Assembly: GCF_009765365.1 (NCBI RefSeq) | Contig: NZ_VTOM01000003.1 | Span: forward strand, 248,001-312,000 | DNA length: 64,000 bases | From: Antarcticirhabdus aurantiaca | GTDB lineage: Bacteria > Pseudomonadota > Alphaproteobacteria > Rhizobiales > Rhizobiaceae | Direction of reading: 5' to 3' | Part shown: positions 1 through 11,994 of the stretch, piece after piece | Position numbering within the stretch: position 1 is the stretch's first letter | Layout: each line of letters opens with the position of its first letter | Made by a program: the position numbers and the translations under genes | Notes under the pieces: model-generated | Database searches by the model: none | The model's input: only the letters and a program-made list of their open reading frames with translations | Told to the model about the DNA's origin: nothing

Positions 1-138
1 GAGCCCGGCGCCCGCCAGGATCACGGAAGCGACGTCGCCCCCCGAAAGCGCGGCCTTGAGGCGCTGTTCGGCATCCTCGTGCCCGGGCTCGGTCATCAGG
101 AGTACCAGACGGGGACGGATGGTCTCGGTGTCGGACAT
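1..138 (-). CDS. thiamine phosphate synthase-like protein, N-terminal fragment
   Basis: The start is an ATG at 138 and the gene runs off the left edge, so only 46 residues are visible. They begin MSDTETIRPRLVLLM and continue to a GGDVASVILAGAG segment, the usual opening of rhizobial ThiE-like TIM barrels (first beta strand, then the 'ALxGGDVASxxL' stretch). ThiE joins the thiazole and pyrimidine halves of thiamine in the cytoplasm. In rhizobia many such paralogues are not the main ThiE, so the exact role is uncertain. It is divergent from the acyl-CoA synthetase gene, with about 180 bp between starts. Confidence 0.6.
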   Translation of the reverse strand, partial: MSDTETIRPRLVLLMTEPGHEDAEQRLKAALSGGDVASVILAGAGL

Positions 139-320
139 GCTTCGCTTCGCTTCGATCTCGGCGCGCCCGCATGCGCCCGCTTCTGGGCGGGTTTGGGGCC
201 GTCCCTGCCCTATGGAAAGCCGGGGGCCGGCGCAAGTCGCGCCAAACGTCGGAACCGGTGACGCCCCCGGCCCGATCCGCTATGGATTTTTCCGCAACGC
301 GAAGATCGGGTGGGCACGCG

Positions 321-1952
321 ATGGGCATCTACGACGAGCATCTGGACCGCAACGCGGCGAACTACCAGCCGCTGACGCCGCTGTCGCACCTCGCGCGGGC
401 CGCTCTCGTCTTTCCCGACCACACCGCGATCATCCACGGTTCGCTGCGGCGCTCCTATGCCGAGTTCTACGCCCGCTCGCGCCAGCTCGCCTCGGCGCTG
501 GAGAGGCGCGGCATCGCGCCGGGCGAGACGGTCGCGGTGATGCTGTCCAACACGCCGGCCATGCTGGAGGCCCATCACGGCGTGCCGATGTGCGGGGCGG
601 TGCTGCTCTCGATCAACACGCGCCTGGACGCTGCGATCATCGCCTTCCAGCTCGACCATTCCGAAACCAAGATCGTGATCGTCGACCGGGAGTTCTCCGG
701 CGTCATGGCCGAGGCCTTGACGCTCGCGAGCGTCAAGCCGCTCGTGGTCGACTACGACGACCCCGACTTTCCCGCCGACGCCCCGGCGAGGAAAGGCGCG
801 CTCATCGGCAGCCTCGAATACGAGGCGCTCGTCGCCGAGGGCGACCCGGCCTACGAGTGGCGGATGCCGTCCGACGAGTGGGACGCGATCTCGCTCAACT
901 ACACCTCCGGCACCACGGGCAATCCGAAGGGCGTCGTCTACCATCATCGCGGCGCGGCGCTGATGGGCTACGGCAATGTCATCGCGGCCGGCATGGGCAA
1001 GCATCCCGTCTATCTCTGGACGCTGCCGATGTTCCACTGCAACGGCTGGTGCTTTCCCTGGACGCTCGCCGTCCAGGCCGGCACGCATGTCTGCCTGCGC
1101 TGGGTGCGGGCGAAGGCGATGTTCGACGCCATCGCCGACCACGGTGTCACGCATCTGTGCGGCGCGCCGATCGTCATGTCGACGCTGATCAACGCGCCGG
1201 CGGCGGAGAAGCGCGACTTCACCCAGACCGTCACCTTCAACACCGCCGCCGCCCCGCCGCCGCAGGCGGTGCTCGCCGGCATGCGCGACGCCGGCTTCGA
1301 GGTGACGCACCTCTACGGCCTGACGGAGACCTACGGGCCGGCGGTCGTGAACGAGTGGAAGCGCGAGTGGGAGGCGCTGGAAGGGCCGGAGCGCGCCGCG
1401 CAGAAGGCGCGCCAGGGCGTGCGCTACACCGTGCTCGAAGACCTGACCGTCATGAACCCGGACACGATGGAGAAGACGCCGGCCGACGGCGAAACCATCG
1501 GCGAGGTCATGTTCCGCGGCAACATCGTCATGCGCGGCTACCTGAAGAACCCGGAAGCGAGCGCCGAGGCCTTCCGCGGCGGCTGGTTCCACTCCGGGGA
1601 CTTGGGCGTCATGCACGAGGACGGCTACATCGAGCTGAAGGACCGCGCCAAGGACATCATCATCTCAGGGGGCGAGAACATCTCCTCGATCGAGGTCGAG
1701 AACGCGCTCTACCAGCATCCGGCGGTGCAGACGGCGGCCGTGGTCGCCAAGCCGGACGAGAAATGGGGCGAGACGCCGCTCGCCTTCGTGGAGCTCAAGC
1801 CCGGCCGCGAGGTCACGGCGGACGAGCTGATGGAGCACTGCCGGGCGCGCCTCGCGCGCTACAAGTGCCCGAAGGAAATCGTCTTCGCCGAGATCCCGAA
1901 GACCTCGACCGGCAAGGTGCAGAAATACGTGCTGCGGAAGATGACGACCTGA
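321..1952 (+). CDS. AMP-dependent acyl-CoA synthetase (ANL superfamily)
   Basis: A 543-residue adenylate-forming enzyme that would activate a carboxylic acid with ATP and CoA to an acyl-CoA in the cytoplasm. The phosphate loop NYTSGTTGNPKG is near residue 195, the A5 motif YGLTETYGP near 335, the adenylate/hinge motif SGDLGVMHEDGY near 430, and the catalytic lysine motif KTSTGKVQK close to the C-terminus. The overall pattern resembles the medium-chain/3-methylmercaptopropionyl-CoA ligase group common in alphaproteobacteria, but the substrate cannot be read from sequence. The ATG at 321 (MGIYDEHLDRN) matches the family N-terminus; an in-frame upstream start at 171 would add about 50 low-complexity residues. 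It is monocistronic. Confidence 0.9.
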   Translation: MGIYDEHLDRNAANYQPLTPLSHLARAALVFPDHTAIIHGSLRRSYAEFYARSRQLASALERRGIAPGETVAVMLSNTPAMLEAHHGVPMCGAVLLSINTRLDAAIIAFQLDHSETKIVIVDREFSGVMAEALTLASVKPLVVDYDDPDFPADAPARKGALIGSLEYEALVAEGDPAYEWRMPSDEWDAISLNYTSGTTGNPKGVVYHHRGAALMGYGNVIAAGMGKHPVYLWTLPMFHCNGWCFPWTLAVQAGTHVCLRWVRAKAMFDAIADHGVTHLCGAPIVMSTLINAPAAEKRDFTQTVTFNTAAAPPPQAVLAGMRDAGFEVTHLYGLTETYGPAVVNEWKREWEALEGPERAAQKARQGVRYTVLEDLTVMNPDTMEKTPADGETIGEVMFRGNIVMRGYLKNPEASAEAFRGGWFHSGDLGVMHEDGYIELKDRAKDIIISGGENISSIEVENALYQHPAVQTAAVVAKPDEKWGETPLAFVELKPGREVTADELMEHCRARLARYKCPKEIVFAEIPKTSTGKVQKYVLRKMTT

Positions 1953-2027
1953 CCCGGTCGGCTCGACGGGCGGGACGTGACCCGGACGCGGCGATGCCGC
2001 GCCCGGGAAGGAATGCTACTCAGTCGC

Positions 2028-2201
2028 CTAGTGGCGGGACGTCTTCAAACGCTCCATCTCGTCCTTGAGCTGAAGCTTTCGCCGCTTCAATTCGCGGATC
2101 TCCTCGTCCGGGACCGCGGGCTTTTGGTGGACTGCCGACAGTTCCGCCTCCAGGGCGGAGTGACGCTGTTCCAAAGTCGCGATGTGGGCATCCAAGGACA
2201 T
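2028..2201 (-). CDS. DUF465 family small coiled-coil protein
   Basis: A 57-residue acidic/basic helical protein (MSLDAHIATLEQRHSALE...) with the DUF465 (YdcH-like) layout: one helix, a short PDEEI turn, then a KRRKLQLKDEM helix. The function of the family is unknown. The ATG at 2201 is preceded by a strong GGAAGGGAG ribosome-binding site. An in-frame upstream start at 2357 would add 52 residues unlike the family. It is divergent from a second DUF465 gene at 2519. Confidence 0.85.
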   Translation of the reverse strand: MSLDAHIATLEQRHSALEAELSAVHQKPAVPDEEIRELKRRKLQLKDEMERLKTSRH

Positions 2202-2518
2202 CTTAGCTCCCTTCCTTCCAGTGGAATTCCGGCCGCCGCTCCGGCATGCCGGACGTAGTGAACCTGTCACAAACGGCTCCAGGTGTCGAACGGGTTCCGC
2301 TCGCCGCGGTGCGAAAATTCGACACCGCACCGCGAGACGGGCGTTGCCCGCGCGCATCGCCGGACCGGCAAATCCGCCGCTTCTCCGGGGAAAACCCGCA
2401 GGAAACCGCAGCGGATAGCAGGCCCGGGTTCAAACCGTTATCAACTTGTCTTAAGCGTAGGGCGGCGAGCGCAAGGCCCGGCCGGATGCTTCGCGCGGCG
2501 GCGTGTCGAGGAGAACGG
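2202..2518. other. 317-bp divergent intergenic region with a 9-bp inverted repeat
   Basis: This lies between two divergently transcribed DUF465 genes. It contains a perfect 9-bp inverted repeat, GGTGTCGAA at 2282-2290 and TTCGACACC at 2318-2326, separated by 27 bp. The region also has a few AT-richer patches (around 2440-2455). No convincing -35/-10 pair was found by eye and there is no credible ORF. The repeat could be an operator shared by both genes. Confidence 0.45.
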
Positions 2519-2722
2519 ATGTTGGATCAGGAACAAGCGTCGCTGCGCCTCCTGGCGGCGCGGCTGCGGCAGGAACATGCGGACTTCGACGCGGCGGTCA
2601 ACGCCATGGAAGCCATGGGCTGCGACCGGCTGCAGGTGCAGCGCATGAAGAAGAAGAAGCTCGCCATCAAGGACAAGCTTCAGGACATCGAAGACCAGGT
2701 CATTCCGGACATCATCGCGTGA
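2519..2722 (+). CDS. DUF465 family small protein
   Basis: A 67-residue protein starting [16 protein letters not shown], with the DUF465 ending [20 protein letters not shown]. The ATG at 2519 has a GAGGAG ribosome-binding site 6-10 bases upstream. Its TGA overlaps the GTG start of purE (2719), so translation is probably coupled. Clustering of a DUF465 gene directly upstream of purE is a frequent alphaproteobacterial arrangement; no biochemical role is known. Confidence 0.85.
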   Translation: MLDQEQASLRLLAARLRQEHADFDAAVNAMEAMGCDRLQVQRMKKKKLAIKDKLQDIEDQVIPDIIA

Positions 2723-3228
2723 GCACGACGAAGGCCGCAGACGTCGCCGTCATCATGGGCAGCCAGTCCGACTGGCCGACCATGCGCTTCTGCGCCGACA
2801 CGCTGGCCGAGCTCGGCGTGTCCTTCGAGGCGCGGATCGTCTCGGCGCACCGCACGCCCGAGCGGATGTTCGACTTCGCCCGCACCGCGCGGGACGCGGG
2901 CTTCAAGGTCATCGTCGCGGGCGCCGGCGGCGCGGCCCATCTGCCGGGCATGGTCGCGTCCATGACCATCCTCCCCGTCTTCGGCGTGCCGGTCGAGACC
3001 AAGGCGCTGGGCGGCGAGGACAGCCTGCTCTCCATCGTGCAGATGCCGGGCGGGATCCCGGTCGGCACGCTCGCCATCGGAAAGGCGGGTGCGATCAACG
3101 CCGCCCTTCTCGCCGCGAGCGTCCTGGCGCTTTCCGACGAGGGCCTCGCCGCCCGCCTCGCCGACTGGCGCCGGGCGCGGACGCAGGCCGTGGCCGAGCG
3201 GCCCGTCGACGAAGAGAGTTCGGCGTGA
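2719..3228 (+). CDS. purE: 5-(carboxyamino)imidazole ribonucleotide mutase PurE
   Basis: A 169-residue class I PurE, which converts N5-CAIR to CAIR in purine biosynthesis. The family signature [10 protein letters not shown] lies near residue 13; SAHRTPERM (catalytic His) and [12 protein letters not shown] follow. The GTG start at 2719 overlaps the preceding stop and gives the usual length; the next ATG (2755) would cut into the substrate loop. The 3' end overlaps purK by 4 bp (GTGA), so DUF465-purE-purK form one operon. Confidence 0.96.
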   Translation: MSTTKAADVAVIMGSQSDWPTMRFCADTLAELGVSFEARIVSAHRTPERMFDFARTARDAGFKVIVAGAGGAAHLPGMVASMTILPVFGVPVETKALGGEDSLLSIVQMPGGIPVGTLAIGKAGAINAALLAASVLALSDEGLAARLADWRRARTQAVAERPVDEESSA

Positions 3229-4313
3229 GCGCGCCCGCGCCCGGCCCGCTGCCGCCCGGCTCGACGATCGGCATCGTCGGCGGCGGCCAGCTGGCGCGCA
3301 TGCTGGCCATGGCGGCGGCGCGCCTCGGCTACCGCGTGGCGATCCTCGATCCGGATGCCGACTGCCCGGCGGCGCAGGTTGCGACCCGGGTGATCGCCGC
3401 CCCTTACGCGGACAAGCTCGCCCTTCGATCGCTGGCCGAGATCTCGGCCGTCGTCACCTACGAGTTCGAGAACGTGCCGGTCGAGCCGCTGCGCGAGGCC
3501 GTGGTGGGCGTTCCGATCCGGCCGCAGCCCGACGCGCTGGAAGTGTCCCAGGACCGCGTCGTCGAAAAGGCCTTCCTCAACGGGATCGGCGTCGCGACCG
3601 CCGAATGGCGCGCGGTCGACGGCGAGGAGGAGATCGACCACGCGCTGCACGAGCTGCGCGGCGACTGCATCCTGAAGACGCGCCGCATGGGCTACGACGG
3701 CAAGGGCCAGGCGGTGATCCGCCACCGCTCGCCCGAAAGCGGCGTCTTCGAGGCTCTCGGCTCGGTACCGGCCATCCTCGAAGCCAAGGTGCCCTTCGCC
3801 TACGAGCTGTCCGTGATCGCCGCGCGCGGCCTCGACGGATCCTGCCGGGCCTATGATCCCGCCGTCAACGTCCACCGCCTCGGCATCCTGCGCCGGTCCA
3901 CCGTGCCGGGCGAGATCGCGCCCGCGGTCGCGGCCGAGGCCCAGGCCATCGCCTTCCGCATCCTCCAGCGCCTCGACTATGTCGGCGTCATCGGCGTCGA
4001 GTTCTTCGCGCAGGCCGACGGCGGGCTCCTCGTCAACGAGATCGCGCCGCGCGTCCACAATTCCGGCCACTGGACGGAAGCGGCCTGCGCGGTGTCGCAG
4101 TTCGAGCAGCACATCCGCGCCGTCGGCGGCCTGCCGCTCGGCGACACGACCCGCCATTCGGACGCGGTCATGGAGAACCTCATCGGCGCCGAGGTCGAGA
4201 CCGCCGCCGCCCTCCTCGCCGAGCCGAACGCCGTTCTCCACCTCTACGGCAAGCGCGAGGTCAAGGCCGGCCGCAAGATGGGGCACGTGACGCGCATCGC
4301 CCCGAGGGGATGA
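3225..4313 (+). CDS. purK: 5-(carboxyamino)imidazole ribonucleotide synthase PurK
   Basis: A 362-residue ATP-grasp enzyme that carboxylates AIR to N5-CAIR with ATP and bicarbonate, feeding PurE. The N-terminal preATP-grasp motif is [12 protein letters not shown]. The ATP-grasp core includes [13 protein letters not shown], and the metal site region GVIGVEFF... followed by [15 protein letters not shown] is typical of PurK. The GTG start at 3225 overlaps purE, and the stop overlaps the next small gene by 4 bp (ATGA at 4310). Confidence 0.96.
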   Translation: MSAPAPGPLPPGSTIGIVGGGQLARMLAMAAARLGYRVAILDPDADCPAAQVATRVIAAPYADKLALRSLAEISAVVTYEFENVPVEPLREAVVGVPIRPQPDALEVSQDRVVEKAFLNGIGVATAEWRAVDGEEEIDHALHELRGDCILKTRRMGYDGKGQAVIRHRSPESGVFEALGSVPAILEAKVPFAYELSVIAARGLDGSCRAYDPAVNVHRLGILRRSTVPGEIAPAVAAEAQAIAFRILQRLDYVGVIGVEFFAQADGGLLVNEIAPRVHNSGHWTEAACAVSQFEQHIRAVGGLPLGDTTRHSDAVMENLIGAEVETAAALLAEPNAVLHLYGKREVKAGRKMGHVTRIAPRG

Positions 4314-4585
4314 GCGATCCGGCGGGCTCCGCCGCGCCGGCCGATCCGAAGCGCCCGACTGAGGCGGAGACGGAGCGGATCAAGCTCAGCGCCTGCTTCA
4401 TGAACGGCGTCGCCATCGCGATCCTGGCGATCGGAGGCTTGGCACCGTTCTTCTCCTGTCTCTACGGCTCGACGCCGAGTCCGCAGTCGCTCCTCTTTCT
4501 CGCGACGGTCGGCACGGTTTGCGCCCCGACGAGCGTCGCACCACGTTTGGCCGCGAGGCACACGCTGAACGGGCTGTTACGATGA
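4310..4585 (+). CDS. small membrane protein, unknown function
   Basis: A 91-residue protein overlapping purK by 4 bp. After a charged N-terminus (to about residue 26) come two hydrophobic segments, about 30-50 (NGVAIAILAIGGLAPFF) and 60-75. It resembles the small two-helix inner-membrane proteins often found behind alphaproteobacterial genes, but I do not recognise a named family. Its end again overlaps the next start by 4 bp, so it looks translationally coupled to purK and to the following micro-protein. Confidence 0.6.
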   Translation: MSDPAGSAAPADPKRPTEAETERIKLSACFMNGVAIAILAIGGLAPFFSCLYGSTPSPQSLLFLATVGTVCAPTSVAPRLAARHTLNGLLR

Positions 4586-4701
4586 GCCAAGACGTCGAGA
4601 TGTTCCTCGCCTTCTTGACGATGCCGGTGAGCGGCCTCTTGATCGGTGCCTTCGTTTCCTGGATCAACATGCGCGAGATTTGCAGGATCAACCGCCGCTA
4701 A
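4582..4701 (+). CDS. 39-residue single-span membrane micro-protein
   Basis: A 39-residue protein (MSQDVEMFLAFLTMPVSGLL...) with one transmembrane helix at about residues 7-28 and a basic tail ending CRINRR. The start ATG lies in an ATGA overlap with the stop of the upstream membrane protein, which argues that it is really translated. Function unknown; the two may act as a pair. Confidence 0.5.
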   Translation: MSQDVEMFLAFLTMPVSGLLIGAFVSWINMREICRINRR

Positions 4702-4725
4702 GCGCCCTGCCCGCCGGCCTTTCGG

Positions 4726-4754
4726 TTGACACAAAAGCGTCGGGCGGCTATCTC
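4726..4754 (+). promoter_or_regulatory. sigma-70-type promoter upstream of rpmJ
   Basis: TTGACA at 4726-4731, a 17-bp spacer and TATCTC at 4749-4754. This is the best -35/-10 match seen in the first 10 kb. Transcription would begin near 4760, giving a leader of about 90 nt before rpmJ. Confidence 0.6.
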
Positions 4755-4770
4755 GCCATGCATCTGGAGG

Positions 4771-4796
4771 CGCGCCCTTGCGGCGCGTTTTTCTTT
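4771..4796 (+). terminator. intrinsic terminator or attenuator in the rpmJ leader
   Basis: CGCGCC (4771-4776), a 5-nt loop and GGCGCG (4782-4787) are followed at once by TTTTTCTTT (4788-4796). This is the classic shape of a Rho-independent terminator. It lies between the predicted promoter (4726-4754) and rpmJ (4853), so it either ends the purEK-membrane-protein transcript or attenuates rpmJ. Confidence 0.6.
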
Positions 4797-4852
4797 GGAA
4801 ACCGGCGAAGCGAAGGATCCTCCCGCGTCGCCAGACGATCGTGGTGGAACCG

Positions 4853-4978
4853 ATGAAGATCAAGAACTCGCTGAAGTCGCTGAAGGGCCGTCATCGCGCG
4901 AACCGCATGGTCCGCCGCAAGGGCCGCATCTACATCATCAACAAGGAAGCCCCGCGCTACAAGGCGCGCCAGGGCTGA
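4853..4978 (+). CDS. rpmJ: 50S ribosomal protein L36, zinc-free (C-) type
   Basis: A 41-residue protein of the bL36 family: [15 protein letters not shown]..., then [11 protein letters not shown] and a KARQG end. It lacks the Cys/His zinc ligands of the C+ form, as in E. coli YkgO; this is the common form in rhizobia. The start at 4853 matches the family exactly. The gene stands alone behind its own promoter. Confidence 0.97.
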   Translation: MKIKNSLKSLKGRHRANRMVRRKGRIYIINKEAPRYKARQG

Positions 4979-4987
4979 GCCGGCGCG

Positions 4988-5010
4988 GCGGAGGCTCGAT
5001 CCTCCGCTTC
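4988..5010 (+). terminator. possible terminator hairpin after rpmJ
   Basis: GCGGAGG (4988-4994), a 6-nt loop and CCTCCGC (5001-5007) form a perfect 7-bp stem 10 bp after the rpmJ stop. Only a short TTC follows, so it is a weak intrinsic terminator at best. Confidence 0.4.
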
Positions 5011-5023
5011 ACGGCAACGTCGA

Positions 5024-5051
5024 TTGCCGCATCGGGCGCGTGCCTCTAGCT
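5024..5051 (+). promoter_or_regulatory. possible near-leaderless promoter for the TPR gene
   Basis: TTGCCG (5024-5029), 16 bp and CTAGCT (5046-5051) lie so close to the ATG at 5059 that the mRNA would begin at or next to the start codon. TGCCTC (5041-5046) and GAGGCA (5054-5059) could also pair over the GGAGG in front of the ATG if transcription starts further upstream. Confidence 0.3.
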
Positions 5052-5058
5052 TGGAGGC

Positions 5059-5820
5059 ATGCGCCTTTTTTCGTCTCCCCTCCGCCAGCTTGCCGCTTTC
5101 GCCGTTCTGACGCTCGCCGCGACCGCCGCCGGCGCGCAGGAGCCGGCGCCGCCCTCCCCGTCGCCGCCGGGCGTGATCCAGCCCGGCGAGCCGCCGGGGG
5201 GCTCCGGCCGCTCGCCGATGATCGTCCCCGCTCCCGACGACCGGGCGCCCGCCGCGCCGGAAACCTTCGGTTCCGGCGCCTCGCCGGTCGTTCCCGGCGG
5301 CGCGCCGCCCCTCGATCAGGCGGCCGAAGCCGGCACGAAGGACGAGCGTCTCGACGCGCTGTTCACCGAGCTGCACCGCCAGCCCGTGGCGCTCATCGCG
5401 GAAAAGACAGCGTCGCGAATCGAGCAGGAATGGGTCCATAGCGGCAGCGCGACGGTGGACCTCCTGATGAGCCGCGCGGCGTCCGCCATGGCGAAGAACA
5501 ACAACGCCGCCGCGCTCGATCTCCTCGACCAGGCGCTCGTCCTCGATCCGGACTTCGCCGAGGCCTGGAACCGCCGCGCGACGCTCCACTTCGCGATGGA
5601 CGCCTACGGCAAGTCGATCGTCGACATCGAGCAGACCCTGCAGCGCGAGCCGCGCCACTTCGGCGCCCTGATGGGCCTCGCGCTGATTCTGGAGCGCACC
5701 GACCGCAAGGCGCAGGCGCTCGACACCTACCTGCGCGTTCTCGCCATCTACCCGACGCTGCGCTCGGCGCAGGAAGCCGCCGGACGCCTCGCCGACGAGT
5801 TGACCGGCCCGACGATCTGA
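5059..5820 (+). CDS. exported TPR-repeat protein
   Basis: A 253-residue protein with a clear signal peptide ([10 protein letters not shown], then the hydrophobic run [11 protein letters not shown] and AQ cleavage near 26-27). A Pro/Gly-rich disordered stretch runs to about residue 90. Then come tetratricopeptide-like helices at about 135-250, including [21 protein letters not shown], a canonical TPR consensus. It is probably a periplasmic scaffold; partners are unknown. The next gene is close by but has its own upstream space. Confidence 0.75.
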   Translation: MRLFSSPLRQLAAFAVLTLAATAAGAQEPAPPSPSPPGVIQPGEPPGGSGRSPMIVPAPDDRAPAAPETFGSGASPVVPGGAPPLDQAAEAGTKDERLDALFTELHRQPVALIAEKTASRIEQEWVHSGSATVDLLMSRAASAMAKNNNAAALDLLDQALVLDPDFAEAWNRRATLHFAMDAYGKSIVDIEQTLQREPRHFGALMGLALILERTDRKAQALDTYLRVLAIYPTLRSAQEAAGRLADELTGPTI

Positions 5821-5891
5821 GACGCCCCGGCTTGACCTTCGCTGGCGAACCGGCTCCGACTGCGCCCCGGCAAACACGGAGTGCGACGGCG

Positions 5892-9502
<3,611 letters not shown>

Positions 9503-9506
<4 letters not shown>

Positions 9507-10243
9507 GCGCGCGCGGCATTCGGGCCGTCCTCTTCGACAAGGACGGCACCCTTCTCGACTTCGACGCGACGTGGGGGCCGGCCACCGCTTCGGTGCTCTC
9601 GACGCTGGCAGCGGGCGACGCCGCCTGCTTCGCCGAACTCGCCGACATCGGCGGCTTCGAGCCGGCGGCGCTGACCTTCCGGCCGGCTTCGCCGATCATC
9701 GGAGGCGACATCCCCGACTTCGCGCCGGCCTGGGCGGCCCGGATCGGCGTTCCGTTCGACGACGCCTTCGTGGCGCGGGTGGACGAACTCTTCCGCGCGG
9801 CGAGCCTCGCCTCGCTGACCGGCTACGCCGACGTTTCGGTCTGCCTCGATCGGCTCGCCGAGGCGGGTCTGCCGATCGGTCTGGCGACGAATGATTCGGA
9901 AAAGACCGCGCGAGCGCATCTCGACAAGCTCGGGCTCCTCGGCCGCTTCGCCTTCGTCGCGGGCTTCGACAGCGGCTGGGGCGGCAAGCCGGGGCCCGGC
10001 ATGGTCGCCGCCTTCGCCGACGCCGTCGGCTTGCCGGCCTCGGCCGTCTGCCTCGTCGGCGACTCGCCGCACGACGTGGAGGCGGCACGGCGCGCCGGCG
10101 CCCGCCCGGTCGGCATCGCCCGCACGCCGCGCGCGGCGCAGGTGCTCGGCACGTCCGCCGAGCACCGCGTCGCATCGCTCGACGAGTTCTGCGCCTGGCT
10201 CGAACGTCCCGCTCTTGAAGCGGAGCCCGCGCCGGGCGCATAA
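9503..10243 (+). CDS. HAD-superfamily phosphatase (Gph-like)
   Basis: A 246-residue haloacid-dehalogenase-fold phosphatase. Motif I is [12 protein letters not shown] (nucleophile Asp near residue 12), motif II LATNDS near 130, motif III Lys in GGKPGPG, and motif [14 protein letters not shown] near 195. The family includes phosphoglycolate phosphatases, but the substrate is not determined. The start overlaps the oxoprolinase stop (ATGA), so the two are co-translated. Confidence 0.88.
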
Positions 10244-10269
10244 GCGCGCGGACCAGCGGGAGGAGAGCC

Positions 10270-11523
10270 ATGGCCGACGACGATCTGAAGGGTTCCTGGC
10301 TGGAGCGCCCGGCCCATCGCGAGTGGCTCGAGGACGAAAGTCGCCGCCTCTTGCGCTTCGCCGCGGCCTCGCGCCTCGAGCGCGGCGGCTTCGGGATGCT
10401 GGACGAGGCGGGCCGCCTGCCGCCGAGCGCCGAGGCCGACACCCTCTTCACCGCCCGCGCCGCCCATTGCTACGCCGTTGCCGCACTGCGCGGCGTTCCC
10501 GGCGCCAAGCCGCTTGCCGATCACGGCGTCGCGTCCTTGCGCTCCGGGCTGTTGCGCGACGAAGCGCGCGGCGGCTGGTTCGAGAGCGAGCGCGCCAAGC
10601 GCGAGAACGGCCGCAAGACGGCCTATATCCAGATGTTCGTCGCGCTTGCCGCGTCCTCCGCGCTCCTGGCGGGCTGCGACGGCGCGCGCGCTCTCCTGGA
10701 CGAGGTGCTGACGCTGATCGAGGCGCGCTTCTGGTCGAACGACGAAGGCCGCGTCCTCGAAAGCTACGCCGACGACTGGAGCGACCTCGAGGACTATCGC
10801 GGCGGCAACAGCAACATGCACGCGACCGAGGCCTTCCTCGCGGTCGCCGACGCGACGGGCGACGAGGTCTGGCTGGAGCGCGCCCTCTCCATCGTCCGGG
10901 AGCTGATCCACGAGGGCGCGAGCGCGAGCGGCTACCACGTCACCGAGCATTATCGCGCCGACTGGACGCCCTGGCCGAACTACAACCAGGACGATCCCGC
11001 CCATTCCTTCCGCCCCTTCGGCATCACGCCCGGCCACGCCTTCGAATGGAGCCGGCTGGCGCTCGGCGTCGAGGGATCGCTTCGTCGCGCGGGCCGCGAC
11101 GCGCCCGATTGGCTGGCGAGCGACGCGCGGGCGCTCTTCGAAGCGGCGCTCGCGGTCGGCTGGGCGCCCGACGGACGGCCCGGCATCGTCTACACGGCCG
11201 ATTGGGCCGGGCGCCCCGTCGTCGACGCGCGCCTGCACTGGCCCGTGACGGAGGCGATCTCCGCCGCATCCATGCTGCTTCGCCGCACGGGCGACCCGCT
11301 CTTCGAGCGCTGGTACCGCCGATTGTGGGACTACGCAGAGACCTATCTCATCGACCGCGACAAGGGTTCGTGGCGGCACGAGCTGGACGCGCTGAACCGG
11401 CCCGCCGCGGCCATCTGGCCCGGCAAGCCGGATCTTTATCACGCTTATCAGGCAACGATCCTGCCGCTGCTCGGGCCAGCGCCGGCGCTCGCGCGGGCGG
11501 TGGCGGACCAAGGCGGCGCGTGA
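10270..11523 (+). CDS. AGE-family sugar epimerase/isomerase
   Basis: A 417-residue (alpha/alpha)6-barrel protein of the N-acylglucosamine 2-epimerase family, which also holds mannose/sulfoquinovose isomerases such as YihS. Conserved features include the GGNSNMHATEAFLA stretch, GYHVTEHY and PGHAFEWSRL (catalytic His region). The length suits the aldose-ketose isomerase branch, but the sugar is not predictable. The ATG at 10270 has GGAGGAG 6 bp upstream. It is 26 bp after the HAD gene and probably co-transcribed. Confidence 0.88.
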   Translation: MADDDLKGSWLERPAHREWLEDESRRLLRFAAASRLERGGFGMLDEAGRLPPSAEADTLFTARAAHCYAVAALRGVPGAKPLADHGVASLRSGLLRDEARGGWFESERAKRENGRKTAYIQMFVALAASSALLAGCDGARALLDEVLTLIEARFWSNDEGRVLESYADDWSDLEDYRGGNSNMHATEAFLAVADATGDEVWLERALSIVRELIHEGASASGYHVTEHYRADWTPWPNYNQDDPAHSFRPFGITPGHAFEWSRLALGVEGSLRRAGRDAPDWLASDARALFEAALAVGWAPDGRPGIVYTADWAGRPVVDARLHWPVTEAISAASMLLRRTGDPLFERWYRRLWDYAETYLIDRDKGSWRHELDALNRPAAAIWPGKPDLYHAYQATILPLLGPAPALARAVADQGGA

Positions 11524-11531
11524 GACCAGGC

Positions 11532-11554
11532 GGCCGCGCCCGTTCGGTGCGGCC
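11532..11554. terminator. hairpin between convergent genes
   Basis: GGCCGC (11532-11537) and GCGGCC (11549-11554) form a GC-rich stem in the 45-bp gap between the convergent epimerase and XRE genes. There is no T tract, so termination strength is uncertain. Confidence 0.3.
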
Positions 11555-11568
11555 GGCTTCCCTGCCGA

Positions 11569-11994
11569 TCAGGCGTTGGGATCGGTCTCGGTGCTCGGAG
11601 CGGGAGGAGCGCGGTCGTTGGAGACCATCTGGTCCAGCAACCGGTGCAGCGCCTTGCGCACGTCGGGCTGGAGAGAACGCATGCGCATGAGAAGCTGGAG
11701 CTCGCCGGGGCTCAGCGACGGCGACTCGGTCGAGCCCTGCGGATCACCGAAGAAATAGGAGATGTCGCAATCCAGCACGGCGGCGATCTGATGAAGGCGG
11801 CCGGCGCTGACGCGATTGACGCCTTTTTCGTACTTCTGAACCTGCTGGAACGTGACGCCGAGCGCTTCGCCGAGCCGTTCCTGCGACAAACCTTTTGCCA
11901 GGCGAGCGAGACGGATCCGCTCGGCGATAATCTTGTCGAAATCCGACACAGCCCTCGTGTTCTGCACGGGTTCGATCTTCGGTGAGGTTTTCAT
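11569..11994 (-). CDS. XRE-family helix-turn-helix regulator
   Basis: A 141-residue DNA-binding protein. The Cro/C1-type HTH spans about 22-77: RIRLARLAKGLSQERLGEAL followed by GVTFQQVQKYEKGVNRVSA. The C-terminal tail (about 85-141) has a helix LMRMRSLQPDVRKALHRLLDQ typical of the rhizobial PraR/phrR-like subgroup. It probably represses itself, since a palindrome sits on its predicted promoter (12037-12075). It is convergent with the epimerase gene. Confidence 0.88.
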   Translation of the reverse strand: MKTSPKIEPVQNTRAVSDFDKIIAERIRLARLAKGLSQERLGEALGVTFQQVQKYEKGVNRVSAGRLHQIAAVLDCDISYFFGDPQGSTESPSLSPGELQLLMRMRSLQPDVRKALHRLLDQMVSNDRAPPAPSTETDPNA

